IMG/VR virus record: IMGVR_UViG_3300005336_000010
Span: 1 to 48,817 of that record
Direction: 5' to 3' (one strand)
Source: a virus
Length of the DNA stretch: 48,817 bases
The position numbers were made by a program, and so were the translations under genes. How positions within the stretch are numbered: the first letter of the stretch is position 1; every line of letters starts with the position of its first letter. Positions 29,851-38,038 of the stretch are shown here, piece by piece. The notes beneath the pieces are model-generated. The model had not been told where the DNA came from. It ran no database searches and was given only the letters and a program-made list of their open reading frames with translations.

Positions 29851-30148
29851 GCCGAGCAATCGTAGGCGCTCGGCGCAACGGCCAGGGGCGCGAGAGAGGG
29901 CACGGGTAAAGAAGCATCGGCGTGGGGGTGTTACGTCGTTCGTGGGTGGCGCCGGTACCTACTCGCTCACCGCTGGCAGGAAGCATCTCAGACGGCACAT
30001 GCAGCGCATGGACCGCATCCGGGAAGCTCATCTATCGGGGAACCAAGCATCACTCCTGAAAACCGACGAGCCAGGCGCGGACGGCCACTCTACAGACGCC
30101 ACGGGCCAACCCACAACTCTCTCGGGCCAGCGGAGCGCGAATGACTGA
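29843..30148 (+). CDS. Basic protein, unknown
   Basis: 101 residues from ATG 29843. The first half is strongly basic (MGRPSNRRRSAQRPGARERA, then RVKKHRRGG) and the rest polar (RKHLRRHMQRMDRIREAHLS). Base composition is less GC3-biased than in the neighbours. No family was recognised; it may bind nucleic acid. Confidence 0.5.
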   Translation: MGRPSNRRRSAQRPGARERARVKKHRRGGVTSFVGGAGTYSLTAGRKHLRRHMQRMDRIREAHLSGNQASLLKTDEPGADGHSTDATGQPTTLSGQRSAND

Positions 30149-30479
30149 CGAGCGGAAGGACATCGTGGAGCGGCTGGCCGAGTGGTTCGAGGCGCCGCCC
30201 GATCCAGCACATGACTCGGCCTTCGAGTGCGACGTGTGGGACGCGCTCGTCGAGATCCGCAGGCTGCGCGAGATGCTTGGGTGGTGCGCCCGACTCGTGT
30301 GGGATGGATGCGACATCGACGGTGGATCGTTCCAAGACAAAATGGAGGCTGCGGGTCTGATGGTGCGCGTACCCGCCGACGAAGCTTTCCGCGACGAATA
30401 CGATGCCGACGAGATGCTGGTGCTCGCGTGGTCTCGGAACGCCGCGCTCAACTCAGGAGACGGGAGCTACAGGCCATGA
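30141..30479 (+). CDS. Small acidic phage protein, unknown
   Basis: 112 residues from ATG 30141, just after the third, shorter copy of the junction sequence. Pattern VERLAEWFEAPPDPAH, LVEIRRLREMLGWCARLVWD, GCDIDGGSFQDKMEAAGLMV, then YDADEMLVLAWSRNAAL is shared by a group of small proteins in unrelated phages, judging from memory; no function is known. Confidence 0.7.
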   Translation: MTDERKDIVERLAEWFEAPPDPAHDSAFECDVWDALVEIRRLREMLGWCARLVWDGCDIDGGSFQDKMEAAGLMVRVPADEAFRDEYDADEMLVLAWSRNAALNSGDGSYRP

Positions 30480-30841
30480 GTGACACGCTGAGGGAGCGCG
30501 CTAAGGAGCACCTGCGGAAGCTCTTGACCGAGGCCGCGTGGTACGGTGCGCAGATGAGCAGCCCGACGGCAGAGGAAGGGCTCACCCCCGACAGCGAGGA
30601 GCGAGTGGCCGACTACGTGATGATGCACGCGGCGGCTGAGGATCTCCTGGCCATGCTGCCCCCGGAGCGCGGGGAGCCGGTCGCGTGGGAAGTGAATACG
30701 CCCGACCCTGAGGGTGGCCCGCCATTCCGCTCACTGGAGTTGACGGAATGGAACGCCGACGAATGCGTCGATCGCTGGGGCAATGGCACAACCAAGCGGC
30801 CCCTCTACGCAGGCGCCCCGAGCGGAAGGGAGGACGTGTGA
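30476..30841 (+). CDS. Two-part small protein, likely fusion
   Basis: 121 residues from ATG 30476, coupled. Residues 1-60 are a helical domain (SDTLRERAKEHLRKLLTEAA ... AAAEDLLAML). After PPERGE comes a second domain (PVAWEVNTPDPEGGPPFRSL ... TTKRPLYAGAP) that often occurs on its own or in other fusions in phages. The joint carries GGAGCGCGG, the same bases as the gene-junction repeats, suggesting that two cassettes fused there. Confidence 0.65.
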   Translation: MSDTLRERAKEHLRKLLTEAAWYGAQMSSPTAEEGLTPDSEERVADYVMMHAAAEDLLAMLPPERGEPVAWEVNTPDPEGGPPFRSLELTEWNADECVDRWGNGTTKRPLYAGAPSGREDV

Positions 30842-31404
30842 GCGAGCGCAGATGCGCGACGTGCGGGTGGTTTGCGGCAGGTCATGATGGCCGGGTGATC
30901 TCCGGTGCTACCGCGTGCAATAGCTACGTCCCCAAGGATCGCAGAGTAGGCGAGCGGAGGAAGGCTCACTTCGGGATTCCTAGCCAGCCGAGAGATTGGG
31001 ATGAGTTCTACGGCGGCCGACGACTGCGCTTCGGCACCGACCGCAGGGGGAGAGAGGCGTCAGTCGGCACGACAGGAAACCCAAAGCCACGGGCTGAGGA
31101 TCTTGCAAGCTCTCCTGTCTCGGCTGGCGCCGCCCCCTCCGAGACGTGGCTCGCGCGCGTCGAGACAGGTCCCGTCCGCATCGGTGACGATTGGGTGGGG
31201 ATCTTCATTCGCGGCGACGCCGCGCAACGCTACGGCCTGGCTGTTGGGGCTGTTGCGTACAAGTGGGCGCCAGCCGGCGAGTGGGACATGGGTGACCGTT
31301 TGGACCAGGGCACGATCACGGAGTTAGCTGCGCTACTCGGCTCGTGCTGCGAGCCCTGCGAAGCAGTAGCACTCACACGCCTGAAGGCTGAGAGAGGAGA
31401 ATGA
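30838..31404 (+). CDS. Two-domain accessory protein with N-terminal zinc motif
   Basis: 188 residues from GTG 30838, coupled. N-terminus RRCATCGWFAAGHDG with further Cys (TACNSYVP) suggests a small zinc or DUF-like knuckle. The second domain (ETGPVRIGDDWVGIFIRGDA, AQRYGLAVGAV) and a Cys-rich end (GSCCEPCEAV) follow. It ends in LKAERGE, the same ERGE ending as the genes at 29567 and 29776. Function unknown. Confidence 0.6.
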   Translation: MSERRCATCGWFAAGHDGRVISGATACNSYVPKDRRVGERRKAHFGIPSQPRDWDEFYGGRRLRFGTDRRGREASVGTTGNPKPRAEDLASSPVSAGAAPSETWLARVETGPVRIGDDWVGIFIRGDAAQRYGLAVGAVAYKWAPAGEWDMGDRLDQGTITELAALLGSCCEPCEAVALTRLKAERGE

Positions 31405-31559
31405 GCGAGAGACTAGCGACGTGGATCGCGTACCGACTACCCAAACGGATCGCCTACTGGTGCGCCGTGCGTGTGATGGCCCACGCGACCGCTGGCGAGC
31501 ACTCGGACCAAGTGGTGCCCGAGCTTCTGGCGATGGACGCGCTTCGGAGATGGACGTGA
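31401..31559 (+). CDS. Small conserved phage protein (52 aa)
   Basis: 52 residues from ATG 31401, coupled, too short to stand out by length. Sequence MSERLATWIAYRLPKRIAYW, CAVRVMAHATAGEHSDQVVP, ELLAMDALRRW is a pattern I recall from many actinophage and related genomes ('YWcaiRv.AhATtG.ys...vPel..mdALkRW'). Its role is unknown. Confidence 0.75.
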   Translation: MSERLATWIAYRLPKRIAYWCAVRVMAHATAGEHSDQVVPELLAMDALRRWT

Positions 31560-31720
31560 GCGCCCCCACCCGCGAGCCCGCGTCCGGGCCGAGCGTCATT
31601 GCGAAGTGCCCGTTCTGTGGGTCGGAGCGCGAAATCAAGGCCGGCGAAATCTCACCGACCAGTCACCCCATGTGCGACCAGTGCTTCATGCCGATGGTGG
31701 CGAAGGAGGCCCGGCGATGA
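31556..31720 (+). CDS. Zinc-ribbon small protein (54 aa)
   Basis: From GTG 31556 (GTGA overlap; ATG 31550 would add two residues). A disordered head is followed by CPFCGSEREIKAG and MCDQCFMPMV: two CxxC pairs, a typical zinc ribbon. Probably a nucleic-acid or protein-binding accessory factor. Confidence 0.65.
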   Translation: MSAPTREPASGPSVIAKCPFCGSEREIKAGEISPTSHPMCDQCFMPMVAKEARR

Positions 31721-32649
31721 GCGTTGCGTTGGTTTGCGTCTTCTGCGAGCACGAGCACCTGCCCGGCAAGCGGTGCCAAGAGCCTGGCTGTGACTGCCCG
31801 TCGGGCTCCCACGCCGCGACCTCCCCAGCGACGAGCGAGGCGCCGCACCCTGACGTGAAGGTGATCGAGGACGGCGTGGAGCTGCTGCTCAAGATGTTCA
31901 GCGCGAAGTCCAAGCAACCGACGATGGACGCGATCTACGTCGTGACGTCGATTATGAAGGCCGCGCTGAACGCGGCGGGCCAGCGCGAGGGGAGCGAGGG
32001 GTTCGGCTTCGGTGCTGGCGGCGTACCGGCCGAGGAAGTCTGCGTCATGGGCCTCTGCGAAGTGCCGCACGTTCACCTGCAACCCCGAGTATATCGGTTC
32101 ATCATCATGCCCGGCTGCGAGAAGTGCGTGAAGGCTGCGCGCGAGGCGACCGAGATGCCCGGCGACGAGACGAAGGCGATGCCTTGGGAGATCACGGGCA
32201 GCACAACGCCCCCTGCCCCTGCCGAGGCCGCGAGCCGCGAGGAGCGCCCGAGGATCATCGAGACGGAGGATGGTCCCCAGGACCTCGGGGAGCACTACGA
32301 GGCGATCTATGGGCTCGCCGACGCCATCGCGGACGGCTTCGACATGGAGCCAGGGGATGCGCTCGGGGTCGCCATCGACGCGACGCGCCGCTATGAGCTA
32401 GAACCGTCAACCATCGAAGGGGGTGAGCGCACTGCGCGAGAAGGAAGCACGTCGAAGGATGTTTGGTTCCGAGGCGCTTCAGTAGGGGAGGCGTCAGTCG
32501 AGGGGGTTGGGGAATCCCGGCCCGAAAAGGTCCAGCACGCGGACCCGGAGTTCCTCTCGCGCGTGGTGCTGTACGGGCTGACGCGGAGGTCGATCTACCG
32601 GCATCTCCGCGAGGCCGACGACACGGCGCCAGCGGGGGCCGGGCGTTGA
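31717..32649 (+). CDS. Unknown protein with N-terminal Cys cluster
   Basis: 310 residues from ATG 31717, coupled. Residues 6-32 contain VCVFCEHEHLPGKRCQEPGC, DCPSG, a Cys/His cluster. Middle helices follow (VKVIEDGVELLLKMFSA), then CVMGLCEVPHVHLQPRVYRF with FIIMPGCEKC. The C-terminal part reads LGEHYEAIYGLADAIADGFD, MEPGDALGVAIDATRRYEL. It is longer than the other accessory genes and looks mosaic. Function unknown. Confidence 0.6.
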   Translation: MSVALVCVFCEHEHLPGKRCQEPGCDCPSGSHAATSPATSEAPHPDVKVIEDGVELLLKMFSAKSKQPTMDAIYVVTSIMKAALNAAGQREGSEGFGFGAGGVPAEEVCVMGLCEVPHVHLQPRVYRFIIMPGCEKCVKAAREATEMPGDETKAMPWEITGSTTPPAPAEAASREERPRIIETEDGPQDLGEHYEAIYGLADAIADGFDMEPGDALGVAIDATRRYELEPSTIEGGERTAREGSTSKDVWFRGASVGEASVEGVGESRPEKVQHADPEFLSRVVLYGLTRRSIYRHLREADDTAPAGAGR

Positions 32650-33173
32650 GCCAGGGCGGCGGGAACGCCAACCGGCGCCGCTCGGGGGAGCGGAGAGCGC
32701 CGAATGTCACGACGCACAATCGACAGATGCGGAAGTGTTTGGCGACGTGCATGACCTACGATCCTGGCGGGACGGTGCATGATGTCGGCTGTCCAGTGGA
32801 AAAGCCGATGCGTTCCGGCACCGACCGCCGCACGGGCTCAGAGCGGGAGAGGGTGGAGCAACGGGGCGTCCTTCGTGACGCTGGGGAAGTCGCTAGCGAC
32901 AACCCTACGGTGGCCGATGGCTTATCGGCCGGAGAGGTCGCCACCGCCTTGCCTGGTGAAGCCGTCGATAAGCCAGTGCAATCCCCCGCACCCACACCCG
33001 AGGCCGCAGGGACGACGGGGACGCTCGTGGAGAGGCTCGCACTGATCGTATGCGCGATCCGTTCTCCAGGCAGCTCACGCGGAGCTTTGGATTACTCACG
33101 GCTTGTGACGAGTCGCGACCGTCAGATCGCCGAGGAATTGCTCACCATTCTCCGCACGGAGGCCGACCGATGA
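32646..33173 (+). CDS. Unknown protein, TTG start
   Basis: 175 residues from TTG 32646, which overlaps the previous TGA (an ATG at 32727 is the next choice). MRKCLATCMTYDPGGTVHDV near residue 28 and CPVEKPM give three or four Cys. The C-terminal helix (TLVERLALIVCAIRSPGSSR ... RDRQIAEELLTILRTEADR) is likely a real domain. The middle is Thr/Pro/Ala-rich and disordered. Confidence 0.55.
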   Translation: MSQGGGNANRRRSGERRAPNVTTHNRQMRKCLATCMTYDPGGTVHDVGCPVEKPMRSGTDRRTGSERERVEQRGVLRDAGEVASDNPTVADGLSAGEVATALPGEAVDKPVQSPAPTPEAAGTTGTLVERLALIVCAIRSPGSSRGALDYSRLVTSRDRQIAEELLTILRTEADR

Positions 33174-33241
33174 CCGACGCACCCCGAGCAGGGACGAGCG
33201 AGACGCGCGACCCCACCATCGGCGCACGGGAGGAGAAATGA
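33170..33241 (+). CDS. Tiny coupled reading frame (23 aa), doubtful
   Basis: ATG 33170 overlaps the previous stop and its TGA (33239-33241) overlaps the next ATG. Peptide MTDAPRAGTSETRDPTIGAR plus three residues. It carries the GGGAGGAG ribosome site of the next gene at its end. It may be a coupling mini-gene or chance. Confidence 0.3.
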   Translation: MTDAPRAGTSETRDPTIGAREEK

Positions 33242-33456
33242 AGCTGTTCATCGGCGAGCCCGTCGCGTTCACGGCTGTGTTCGAGGACGGGACGGAGGCG
33301 AACAGCGCAGGGACCGTGACCGACGTGCGGGACGGCTCGGCGTGGGTGTTCGTGCTCGGGTACCGCTGGCCGTTCGAGATCACGAACGACGAGGCGGTGC
33401 CTATGCGCGGCTACTACCCGCAGACGGCCTGCGCACGGGAGGGGGGCGGAGAATGA
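33238..33456 (+). CDS. Small beta-barrel-like protein, unknown
   Basis: 72 residues from ATG 33238 with GGGAGGAG upstream. Sequence KLFIGEPVAFTAVFEDGTEA, TVTDVRDGSAWVFVLGYRW has an SH3-like strand pattern. It ends in GGGE by the recurring GGAGAATGA-type junction. Function unknown. Confidence 0.6.
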   Translation: MKLFIGEPVAFTAVFEDGTEANSAGTVTDVRDGSAWVFVLGYRWPFEITNDEAVPMRGYYPQTACAREGGGE

Positions 33457-33956
33457 GCGACCTAGACCTAGAGGCAATAAGGCAGCGTTGTGAACGGGCC
33501 ACTGAGGGGCCGTGGGCTATCGAGTCGTGCGGCGAAAAGGGTGATGGCAGCGACGTCGTGGGCGTCGTGTTCGGTCCAGACGACGAGGCTTGTGAACACC
33601 CGCTCTTGGGAGATTTGCCGGCATGTGACGATGAGGGTGAACCGATTGACTACTACCGTGATGAAGTGGTCGCCGAGTTCTATCACGGTAACCGCAGACC
33701 ACACGCAGATGCCCGCTTTGTCGCCCATGCACGTTCCGACGTTCCTGCCCTGCTGGCCGAAGTCACGCGCCTCCGCGCCGAGAACGAGCGCATCATCGCG
33801 GTCGTCACAGACTACGAGCGCAAGATATACGGGCTTCGCGCGCTGCTCAGGGAGTGCGCGGACGCGCTGGAGCCGCTCGCGTTCTCAGTGGACCGAGCCT
33901 ACGACCGCGAACAACTGCACGCCCTCGTTCGCCGCGCCAGGGAGAGTGCGAAATGA
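33453..33956 (+). CDS. Ead/Ea22-like protein
   Basis: 167 residues from ATG 33453, coupled. EAIRQRCERATEGPWAIE at the start, HADARFVAHARSDVPALLAE and VTRLRAENERI in the second half match the Ead/Ea22-like phage family. The family is common in early or accessory regions; its function is unsettled. The C-terminus is a coiled helix (ALLRECADALEPLAFSVDRA). Confidence 0.75.
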   Translation: MSDLDLEAIRQRCERATEGPWAIESCGEKGDGSDVVGVVFGPDDEACEHPLLGDLPACDDEGEPIDYYRDEVVAEFYHGNRRPHADARFVAHARSDVPALLAEVTRLRAENERIIAVVTDYERKIYGLRALLRECADALEPLAFSVDRAYDREQLHALVRRARESAK

Positions 33957-34162
33957 GCCCGTGGCGGATCATCTTCGACACTATCGGGTGGGGGATCATA
34001 GTGCTGTCCGTGGCTGTTAGCCTCCTCATGCTGTGGATCGTCGTTAAGGACTTCGCGCTCCGGCTATGGGACGCGCGAGGCGAGCCATCGAGGGAGGGAG
34101 AATGGACCTACACGAGCACACGCGCGGGTCGCGACCCCGAGAGGGGAGGAGAGACGGAATGA
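33953..34162 (+). CDS. Small single-TM protein
   Basis: 69 residues from ATG 33953, coupled. The membrane segment WGIIVLSVAVSLLMLWIVVK (about 13-32) follows a short head. The tail is polar (DARGEPSREGEWTYTSTRAG). No family was recognised. Confidence 0.6.
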   Translation: MSPWRIIFDTIGWGIIVLSVAVSLLMLWIVVKDFALRLWDARGEPSREGEWTYTSTRAGRDPERGGETE

Positions 34163-34368
34163 GTCAGCAAGGGTGGGAGTGCCCGAAGTGCGGCCAGGTC
34201 TACGCGCCGTGGATGGCGAAATGCCAATCGTGCAGCGGCGTCGTCAGCATCACGGTCGGAGGAGTGAACACGCCCGTCCACATCGGCTGCTCTTGCACGT
34301 GCCCGACGGACACCGGCTTCCGCAAGATCCACGAGGCGGGCTGTCCCTTCGCCCAGGTCGCGACATGA
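34159..34368 (+). CDS. Zinc-ribbon small protein (69 aa)
   Basis: From ATG 34159, coupled. WECPKCGQVYAPWMAKCQSC gives two CxxC pairs, a classical zinc ribbon. A second Cys/His group (HIGCSCTCPTD, HEAGCPF) follows. Role unknown; the recurrence of such proteins in this operon is notable. Confidence 0.7.
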   Translation: MSQQGWECPKCGQVYAPWMAKCQSCSGVVSITVGGVNTPVHIGCSCTCPTDTGFRKIHEAGCPFAQVAT

Positions 34369-34712
34369 CCCCCCGCGAGCTAGACGCGCTCGTCGCGGAG
34401 AAGGTGATGGGCGTTGAGGTGTCTCAGCCTGACGGCTCATCTTCCGGCTACCTCCACATCCGCGAATGGGGCGAGGAATTACCGCGCTACTCATCGGACA
34501 TCGCGGCGGCGTGGAGCGTGGTGGAGAAGCTGCGCGGCGAGGAAGGCTTCGCGATCGACCTCACATCGGTCGGCAGCCCAACGTCATGGGACTGGAACGT
34601 CCACATCGAGCATCCCACGGACGAGGCTGGCTACTGGCTTGGCACTGCGAAGGAGGCTCCGCGCGCGATCTGCCTGGCCGCGCTTCGTGCGAAAGGAGTG
34701 GAGGTGCCGTGA
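34365..34712 (+). CDS. Phage ABA-sandwich domain protein
   Basis: 115 residues from ATG 34365, coupled. TPRELDALVAEKVMGVEV at the start, YSSDIAAAWSVVEKLRGEEG, WNVHIEHP and APRAICLAALRAKGV at the end are the phage ABA-sandwich pattern (Asp-Ile-Ala-Ala-Ala-Trp and final helix). The family is common in phages and has no known activity. Confidence 0.75.
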   Translation: MTPRELDALVAEKVMGVEVSQPDGSSSGYLHIREWGEELPRYSSDIAAAWSVVEKLRGEEGFAIDLTSVGSPTSWDWNVHIEHPTDEAGYWLGTAKEAPRAICLAALRAKGVEVP

Positions 34713-35002
34713 CGCGGCCCAGCGAGAAGGGGGCGCCGAGCGCGCCGGAGCGGATCTGGGTTGAGGTTGCGGCGCATCAACTGTATGCTGGCCGCGAGCA
34801 GTTCTGGCCGTCCAACATCGAGTATATCCGAGCGGACGCCGCGCGCCCCATGATCGCGGAGGAACTGGAGAAGCACGCTCAGGCTCTTCGAGACCAGACG
34901 GAGCCGCTGAAGCGACTCGCGTTCGCGTTGGAATTCGAGCGTGCGGCGCGCTGGCTCCGCCGGGAGCGAGGGGACGAAGGTTCAACCAAGGAGGAACCAT
35001 GA
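34709..35002 (+). CDS. Small accessory protein, unknown
   Basis: 97 residues from GTG 34709, coupled. RIWVEVAAHQLYAGREQFWP, NIEYIRADAARPMI forms a beta half as in phage proteins with the phrase 'ie.v..e.iPa'. A helical half follows (EELEKHAQALRDQTEPLKRL). Unknown role. Confidence 0.65.
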   Translation: MTRPSEKGAPSAPERIWVEVAAHQLYAGREQFWPSNIEYIRADAARPMIAEELEKHAQALRDQTEPLKRLAFALEFERAARWLRRERGDEGSTKEEP

Positions 35003-35202
35003 GGTATTTCGAGGACAACATCCACATCCTAGCTCGAGGCGAGTGGCCGCGCACGACGCTAGCATTCGAGCGACCCGAGCCAAAGCGCTGGACGTGGAAG
35101 GACGAGCTCGCAGACCGGGCGTTCCTGGTCGCCGTCGTGATCGGCGGCGCGTTGCTTTGGTGCTGGTACAGCATCGTGGGCAAGCCAGGCCAGCAGCGGT
35201 GA
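34999..35202 (+). CDS. Small membrane protein before terminase
   Basis: 67 residues from ATG 34999. A polar N-terminus (MRYFEDNIHILARGEWPRTT) and a C-terminal membrane segment (FLVAVVIGGALLWCWYSIVG, about 42-61). The stop is followed by 73 bases without a supported gene before the packaging genes. Role unknown. Confidence 0.6.
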   Translation: MRYFEDNIHILARGEWPRTTLAFERPEPKRWTWKDELADRAFLVAVVIGGALLWCWYSIVGKPGQQR

Positions 35203-35275
35203 TGCTTGACCGCAGCACATCGCCGGTCGCAGATTCGGGTCCGACACCTCCGTAGCCCTCGAGGCCCCGGAAATC

Positions 35276-35656
35276 TTGGTCGATTCCAAATCTCGTGATA
35301 AATCTCGTCCGAAGCCTGATCGTCCCGGACGCAACGGCGGGATGCTCGTCACTGGTGGCCGAGACGGTGGCCGACCGCTCGACGAGTTCAAACGTCGGAT
35401 GCGCGAGATCGCCTCGAGCGACGAAGCGCTGAAGTATCTCGACGAGTGCACGAAGGGTGAGCACGGCCCGAAGGCTGCCGCGTCAGCTCGCGAGTACGCG
35501 ACCGAGCGAGGGTACGGCAAGGTCGCCCAAGTGCACGAGCACCAGGGCTCGATCCTGCACAAGCTCGCAGCGATGCAGCCTGACGAGCTCCGGCGCATCG
35601 AGAGCATGAGCGATGAGGAAATCCGCGCGCTGATCACCGATGGAAGCGGTCACTGA
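35276..35656 (+). CDS. Candidate small terminase subunit
   Basis: 126 residues from TTG 35276, the first start in its frame (ATG 35342 would drop 22 residues). Helical and charged: PLDEFKRRMREIASSDEALK, YLDECTKGEHGPKAAASARE. The C-terminus is IESMSDEEIRALITDGSGH. It immediately precedes, and overlaps by 17 bases, the large terminase. Small subunits recognise the packaging start and are usually small, helical and poorly conserved. The identity rests on position and size. Confidence 0.6.
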   Translation: MVDSKSRDKSRPKPDRPGRNGGMLVTGGRDGGRPLDEFKRRMREIASSDEALKYLDECTKGEHGPKAAASAREYATERGYGKVAQVHEHQGSILHKLAAMQPDELRRIESMSDEEIRALITDGSGH

Positions 35657-37367
35657 CCCGGTAGAGGTGCGGCTACTCGCCCGTGCTCTGCGGGTGTCCT
35701 TGGAGCGTCCCGGTCAGCCTGCGCCAGCGCAGTGGGACGAGTGGCTGCGCACGATGTTTCCGGCGCACTTCACGATGCCGTTCGCTGAGAGACACGCCGA
35801 GCTCTGGGAATGGCTGTGGGCGATCCAGCACGACAGCGGTCCCGACCCGTTCGTGGCGATCTGGCCCCGCGGCGGCGGAAAGACTACGAACGCAGAGGCG
35901 GGTGCTACAGCGTTGGGTGTGCGCGGGGTGAGACGTTACGCCTGGTACGTGAGTGAGACGCAGGACAAGGCCGACAACAACGTGCGTAACATCGCCACGC
36001 TGCTCGAGAGCCAAGCGACCGCTCGGCACTACCCGCGGCACTCCGAGCGGATGCTCACGAAGTACGGGCACTCGAAGGGCTGGACCAGCCAGAGGCTCCG
36101 CACAGCTGGTGGTTTCACGGTCGACGCGATCGGCTTGGATACCGCCCAACGCGGTCTGAAGGTCGAGGAGCAGCGTCCTGACCTGATCGTGCTCGACGAC
36201 ATCGACGGCAAGCACGACTCGCTCCAAACGAGCGCGAAGAAAATCGCGACGATCACGACGTCCGTGCTGCCTGCTGGTTCGACAAACTGCGCCGTGCTCG
36301 CGGTCCAGAACCTCATCATCCCGAACGGGTTCTTCACGCGCATGGTCGACGGTCGGGCCGACTATCTGTCGGATCGCATCGTGTCCGGCCCACATCCATC
36401 GATTGTCGGGCTCAGAACGAAATGGAACGAGCGCGGCGAACAGGTGAAACGGGCGGCGGTAGTCCAAGGCGAGGCTACGTGGGCCGGCCAGTCGCTCGAG
36501 GTCTGTCAGCGCATGATCGACCGCTTTGGTCTGATCGCGTTCCGTAAGGAATGCCAGCACGAGGTCAAAGAACTCGCCGAGGGCCGGGTGCTCCACTACG
36601 ACGCGACTAACAATCGCCAGAACTGGACCGACGCCGAGATCATCGCCGGGCTCGCTGCTAAGAAGCTCGTGCCGTTCGCGGGCATCGACTACGGATACTG
36701 GCGGTTCGCGTTCCTGCTGTTCGTCGTCGACCGAGTGGGGCGCGTCCACCTGATCCACGAGTACTTCAACCAGCGCGACGATCTGTCGACGCGCGCGCAG
36801 GACATCACGGAGATCCTTGAGCGGTACGGCATCACGAAGCTGAGCGTGTTCGGCGATCCAGCGAACCCGACCGACGCCCGTGAACTCGACAAGGCACTCG
36901 AACGCGGCTGGCAACGTGCCGGCCAGGACGTGAAGCCGCAGTGGCGCACTACGGCAGCGATCAAGGACAAAGGCTCACGCACGACGGGACCTGAGCGCAT
37001 CAACGATATGTTCGGCAGACGGGCACTCTTGCTTCGTTCTGGACTCGGCACGGGGATGCGCTGGAACCTCGGCATGAACGCATCGGGCGAAGGTGAGCCG
37101 ATGACGGGTTCGCGGTTCCTCTGGGAGATCGAGAACTGGAGTTATCCCGATCCCAAGGAAGGCCAGGTGCAGGACCAAGATCCCGACGACAATACAGCGG
37201 ACGGCGCCGATGCGATGGCCGCGTTCCGGTACGGGATCATGTCGTGGCTCAGGCCACCGAAGGTCGAGAAACGCAAGAAGCCGAAGAACCCCAACCTCGA
37301 CGAGGGCTACGCCAAGATGGCGAACGCGATGCGCGAGAAGGTCAGGAAGAACGGGGTAGCCGCATGA
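35640..37367 (+). CDS. terL: Terminase large subunit
   Basis: 575 residues from ATG 35640. Walker A WPRGGGKTTNAE near residue 77, Walker B PDLIVLDDID near residue 181, and a nuclease half beginning PFAGIDYGYWRFAFLLFVVD, with VFGDPANPTDARELDKAL and DDNTADGADAMAAFRYGI supplying the further acidic residues. The ATPase drives DNA into the prohead through the portal, and the nuclease cuts the concatemer. The C-terminal tail is basic (KVEKRKKPKNPN). Confidence 0.92.
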   Translation: MEAVTDPVEVRLLARALRVSLERPGQPAPAQWDEWLRTMFPAHFTMPFAERHAELWEWLWAIQHDSGPDPFVAIWPRGGGKTTNAEAGATALGVRGVRRYAWYVSETQDKADNNVRNIATLLESQATARHYPRHSERMLTKYGHSKGWTSQRLRTAGGFTVDAIGLDTAQRGLKVEEQRPDLIVLDDIDGKHDSLQTSAKKIATITTSVLPAGSTNCAVLAVQNLIIPNGFFTRMVDGRADYLSDRIVSGPHPSIVGLRTKWNERGEQVKRAAVVQGEATWAGQSLEVCQRMIDRFGLIAFRKECQHEVKELAEGRVLHYDATNNRQNWTDAEIIAGLAAKKLVPFAGIDYGYWRFAFLLFVVDRVGRVHLIHEYFNQRDDLSTRAQDITEILERYGITKLSVFGDPANPTDARELDKALERGWQRAGQDVKPQWRTTAAIKDKGSRTTGPERINDMFGRRALLLRSGLGTGMRWNLGMNASGEGEPMTGSRFLWEIENWSYPDPKEGQVQDQDPDDNTADGADAMAAFRYGIMSWLRPPKVEKRKKPKNPNLDEGYAKMANAMREKVRKNGVAA

Positions 37368-38038
37368 ACACCTCGCCGACCGACGGCCAGGGCCTACGGA
37401 TCAGGCCGGAGGAGTTCGAAGCGCTCGCGCACCGCTGGCCGCGCCTGCCGGAGCACGCCCAGGCGGACTATCTCGCGAAGATGACGCGCGCCCAGAAGAA
37501 GCGGTTCGAGCGCACGGTTGCGGAGGTACAGCTCGGCGAGAAGCATTTCGCGTCGAAGCTCACAACTAGGCAGGACGTCGTGAATATCCTCGCGATGTAC
37601 GTCGAGCGGAACGTGATGCCGCTCGCTGCTCGGATGGACGAGGTTGAGGCGTGGATGCGCTACTGCCAATTGCCGTGGCACCGGAAGTTGCGCGTGGTGC
37701 TTGCGGTCCGCTGGGAACTGTTCGTACGGTTCTTGGCGACGAAGGGCATCAGGATCGTCAGACTCGAGGAAACACCGGAGGCGACCGATGGCGAGGTTCC
37801 AGATCACGATCGAGGGGACGCACCAAGAGGCGCAGTGGTTCCAGCTGCAGACGTGGATCGAGAAGTTCATGAATCGCCTGCCGAAGATGGGCTACCGGGA
37901 CGCGACGGTCGACTTCCGGTGGGACCGAGAGGGGGAGGCGCCGAGCCCGGAGCCAGTGCCGGAAGTGACGGCACCGGAGCCGAAGAAGAAGGCGCGGCGC
38001 AGGAAGGACGCGGCCTGATCGAGGTGGTGCCGCGGTGA
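37364..38038 (+). CDS. Unknown packaging-region protein, C-terminus overprinted
   Basis: 224 residues from ATG 37364, coupled to terL. The first 140 residues look real: RPEEFEALAHRWPRLPEHAQ, AEVQLGEKHFASKLTTRQDV, ILAMYVERNVMPLAARMDEV, FLATKGIRIVRLEE. From about 37788 on, this frame has poor codon third-position GC and low-complexity residues, whereas the frame of the nested gene 37788-38018 is well behaved. The natural product may have ended near residue 141 before a stop was lost. The TGA at 38036-38038 does overlap the next GTG. Confidence 0.55.
   Translation: MNTSPTDGQGLRIRPEEFEALAHRWPRLPEHAQADYLAKMTRAQKKRFERTVAEVQLGEKHFASKLTTRQDVVNILAMYVERNVMPLAARMDEVEAWMRYCQLPWHRKLRVVLAVRWELFVRFLATKGIRIVRLEETPEATDGEVPDHDRGDAPRGAVVPAADVDREVHESPAEDGLPGRDGRLPVGPRGGGAEPGASAGSDGTGAEEEGAAQEGRGLIEVVPR
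37788..38018 (+). CDS. Nested gene in alternative frame
   Basis: 76 residues from ATG 37788, wholly inside the 37364-38038 frame. Sequence MARFQITIEGTHQEAQWFQL, QTWIEKFMNRLPKMGYRDAT, VDFRWDREGE is a plausible small alpha/beta domain. It ends in a basic tail (PKKKARRRKDAA). Nearly every codon ends in G or C, as in the rest of the genome, which favours this frame in the overlap. Function unknown. Confidence 0.65.
   Translation: MARFQITIEGTHQEAQWFQLQTWIEKFMNRLPKMGYRDATVDFRWDREGEAPSPEPVPEVTAPEPKKKARRRKDAA

Noticed and set aside
35202-35255. 17-codon frame before the terminase genes
   Set aside because: Too short, with no coupling to the next gene and no recognisable sequence.
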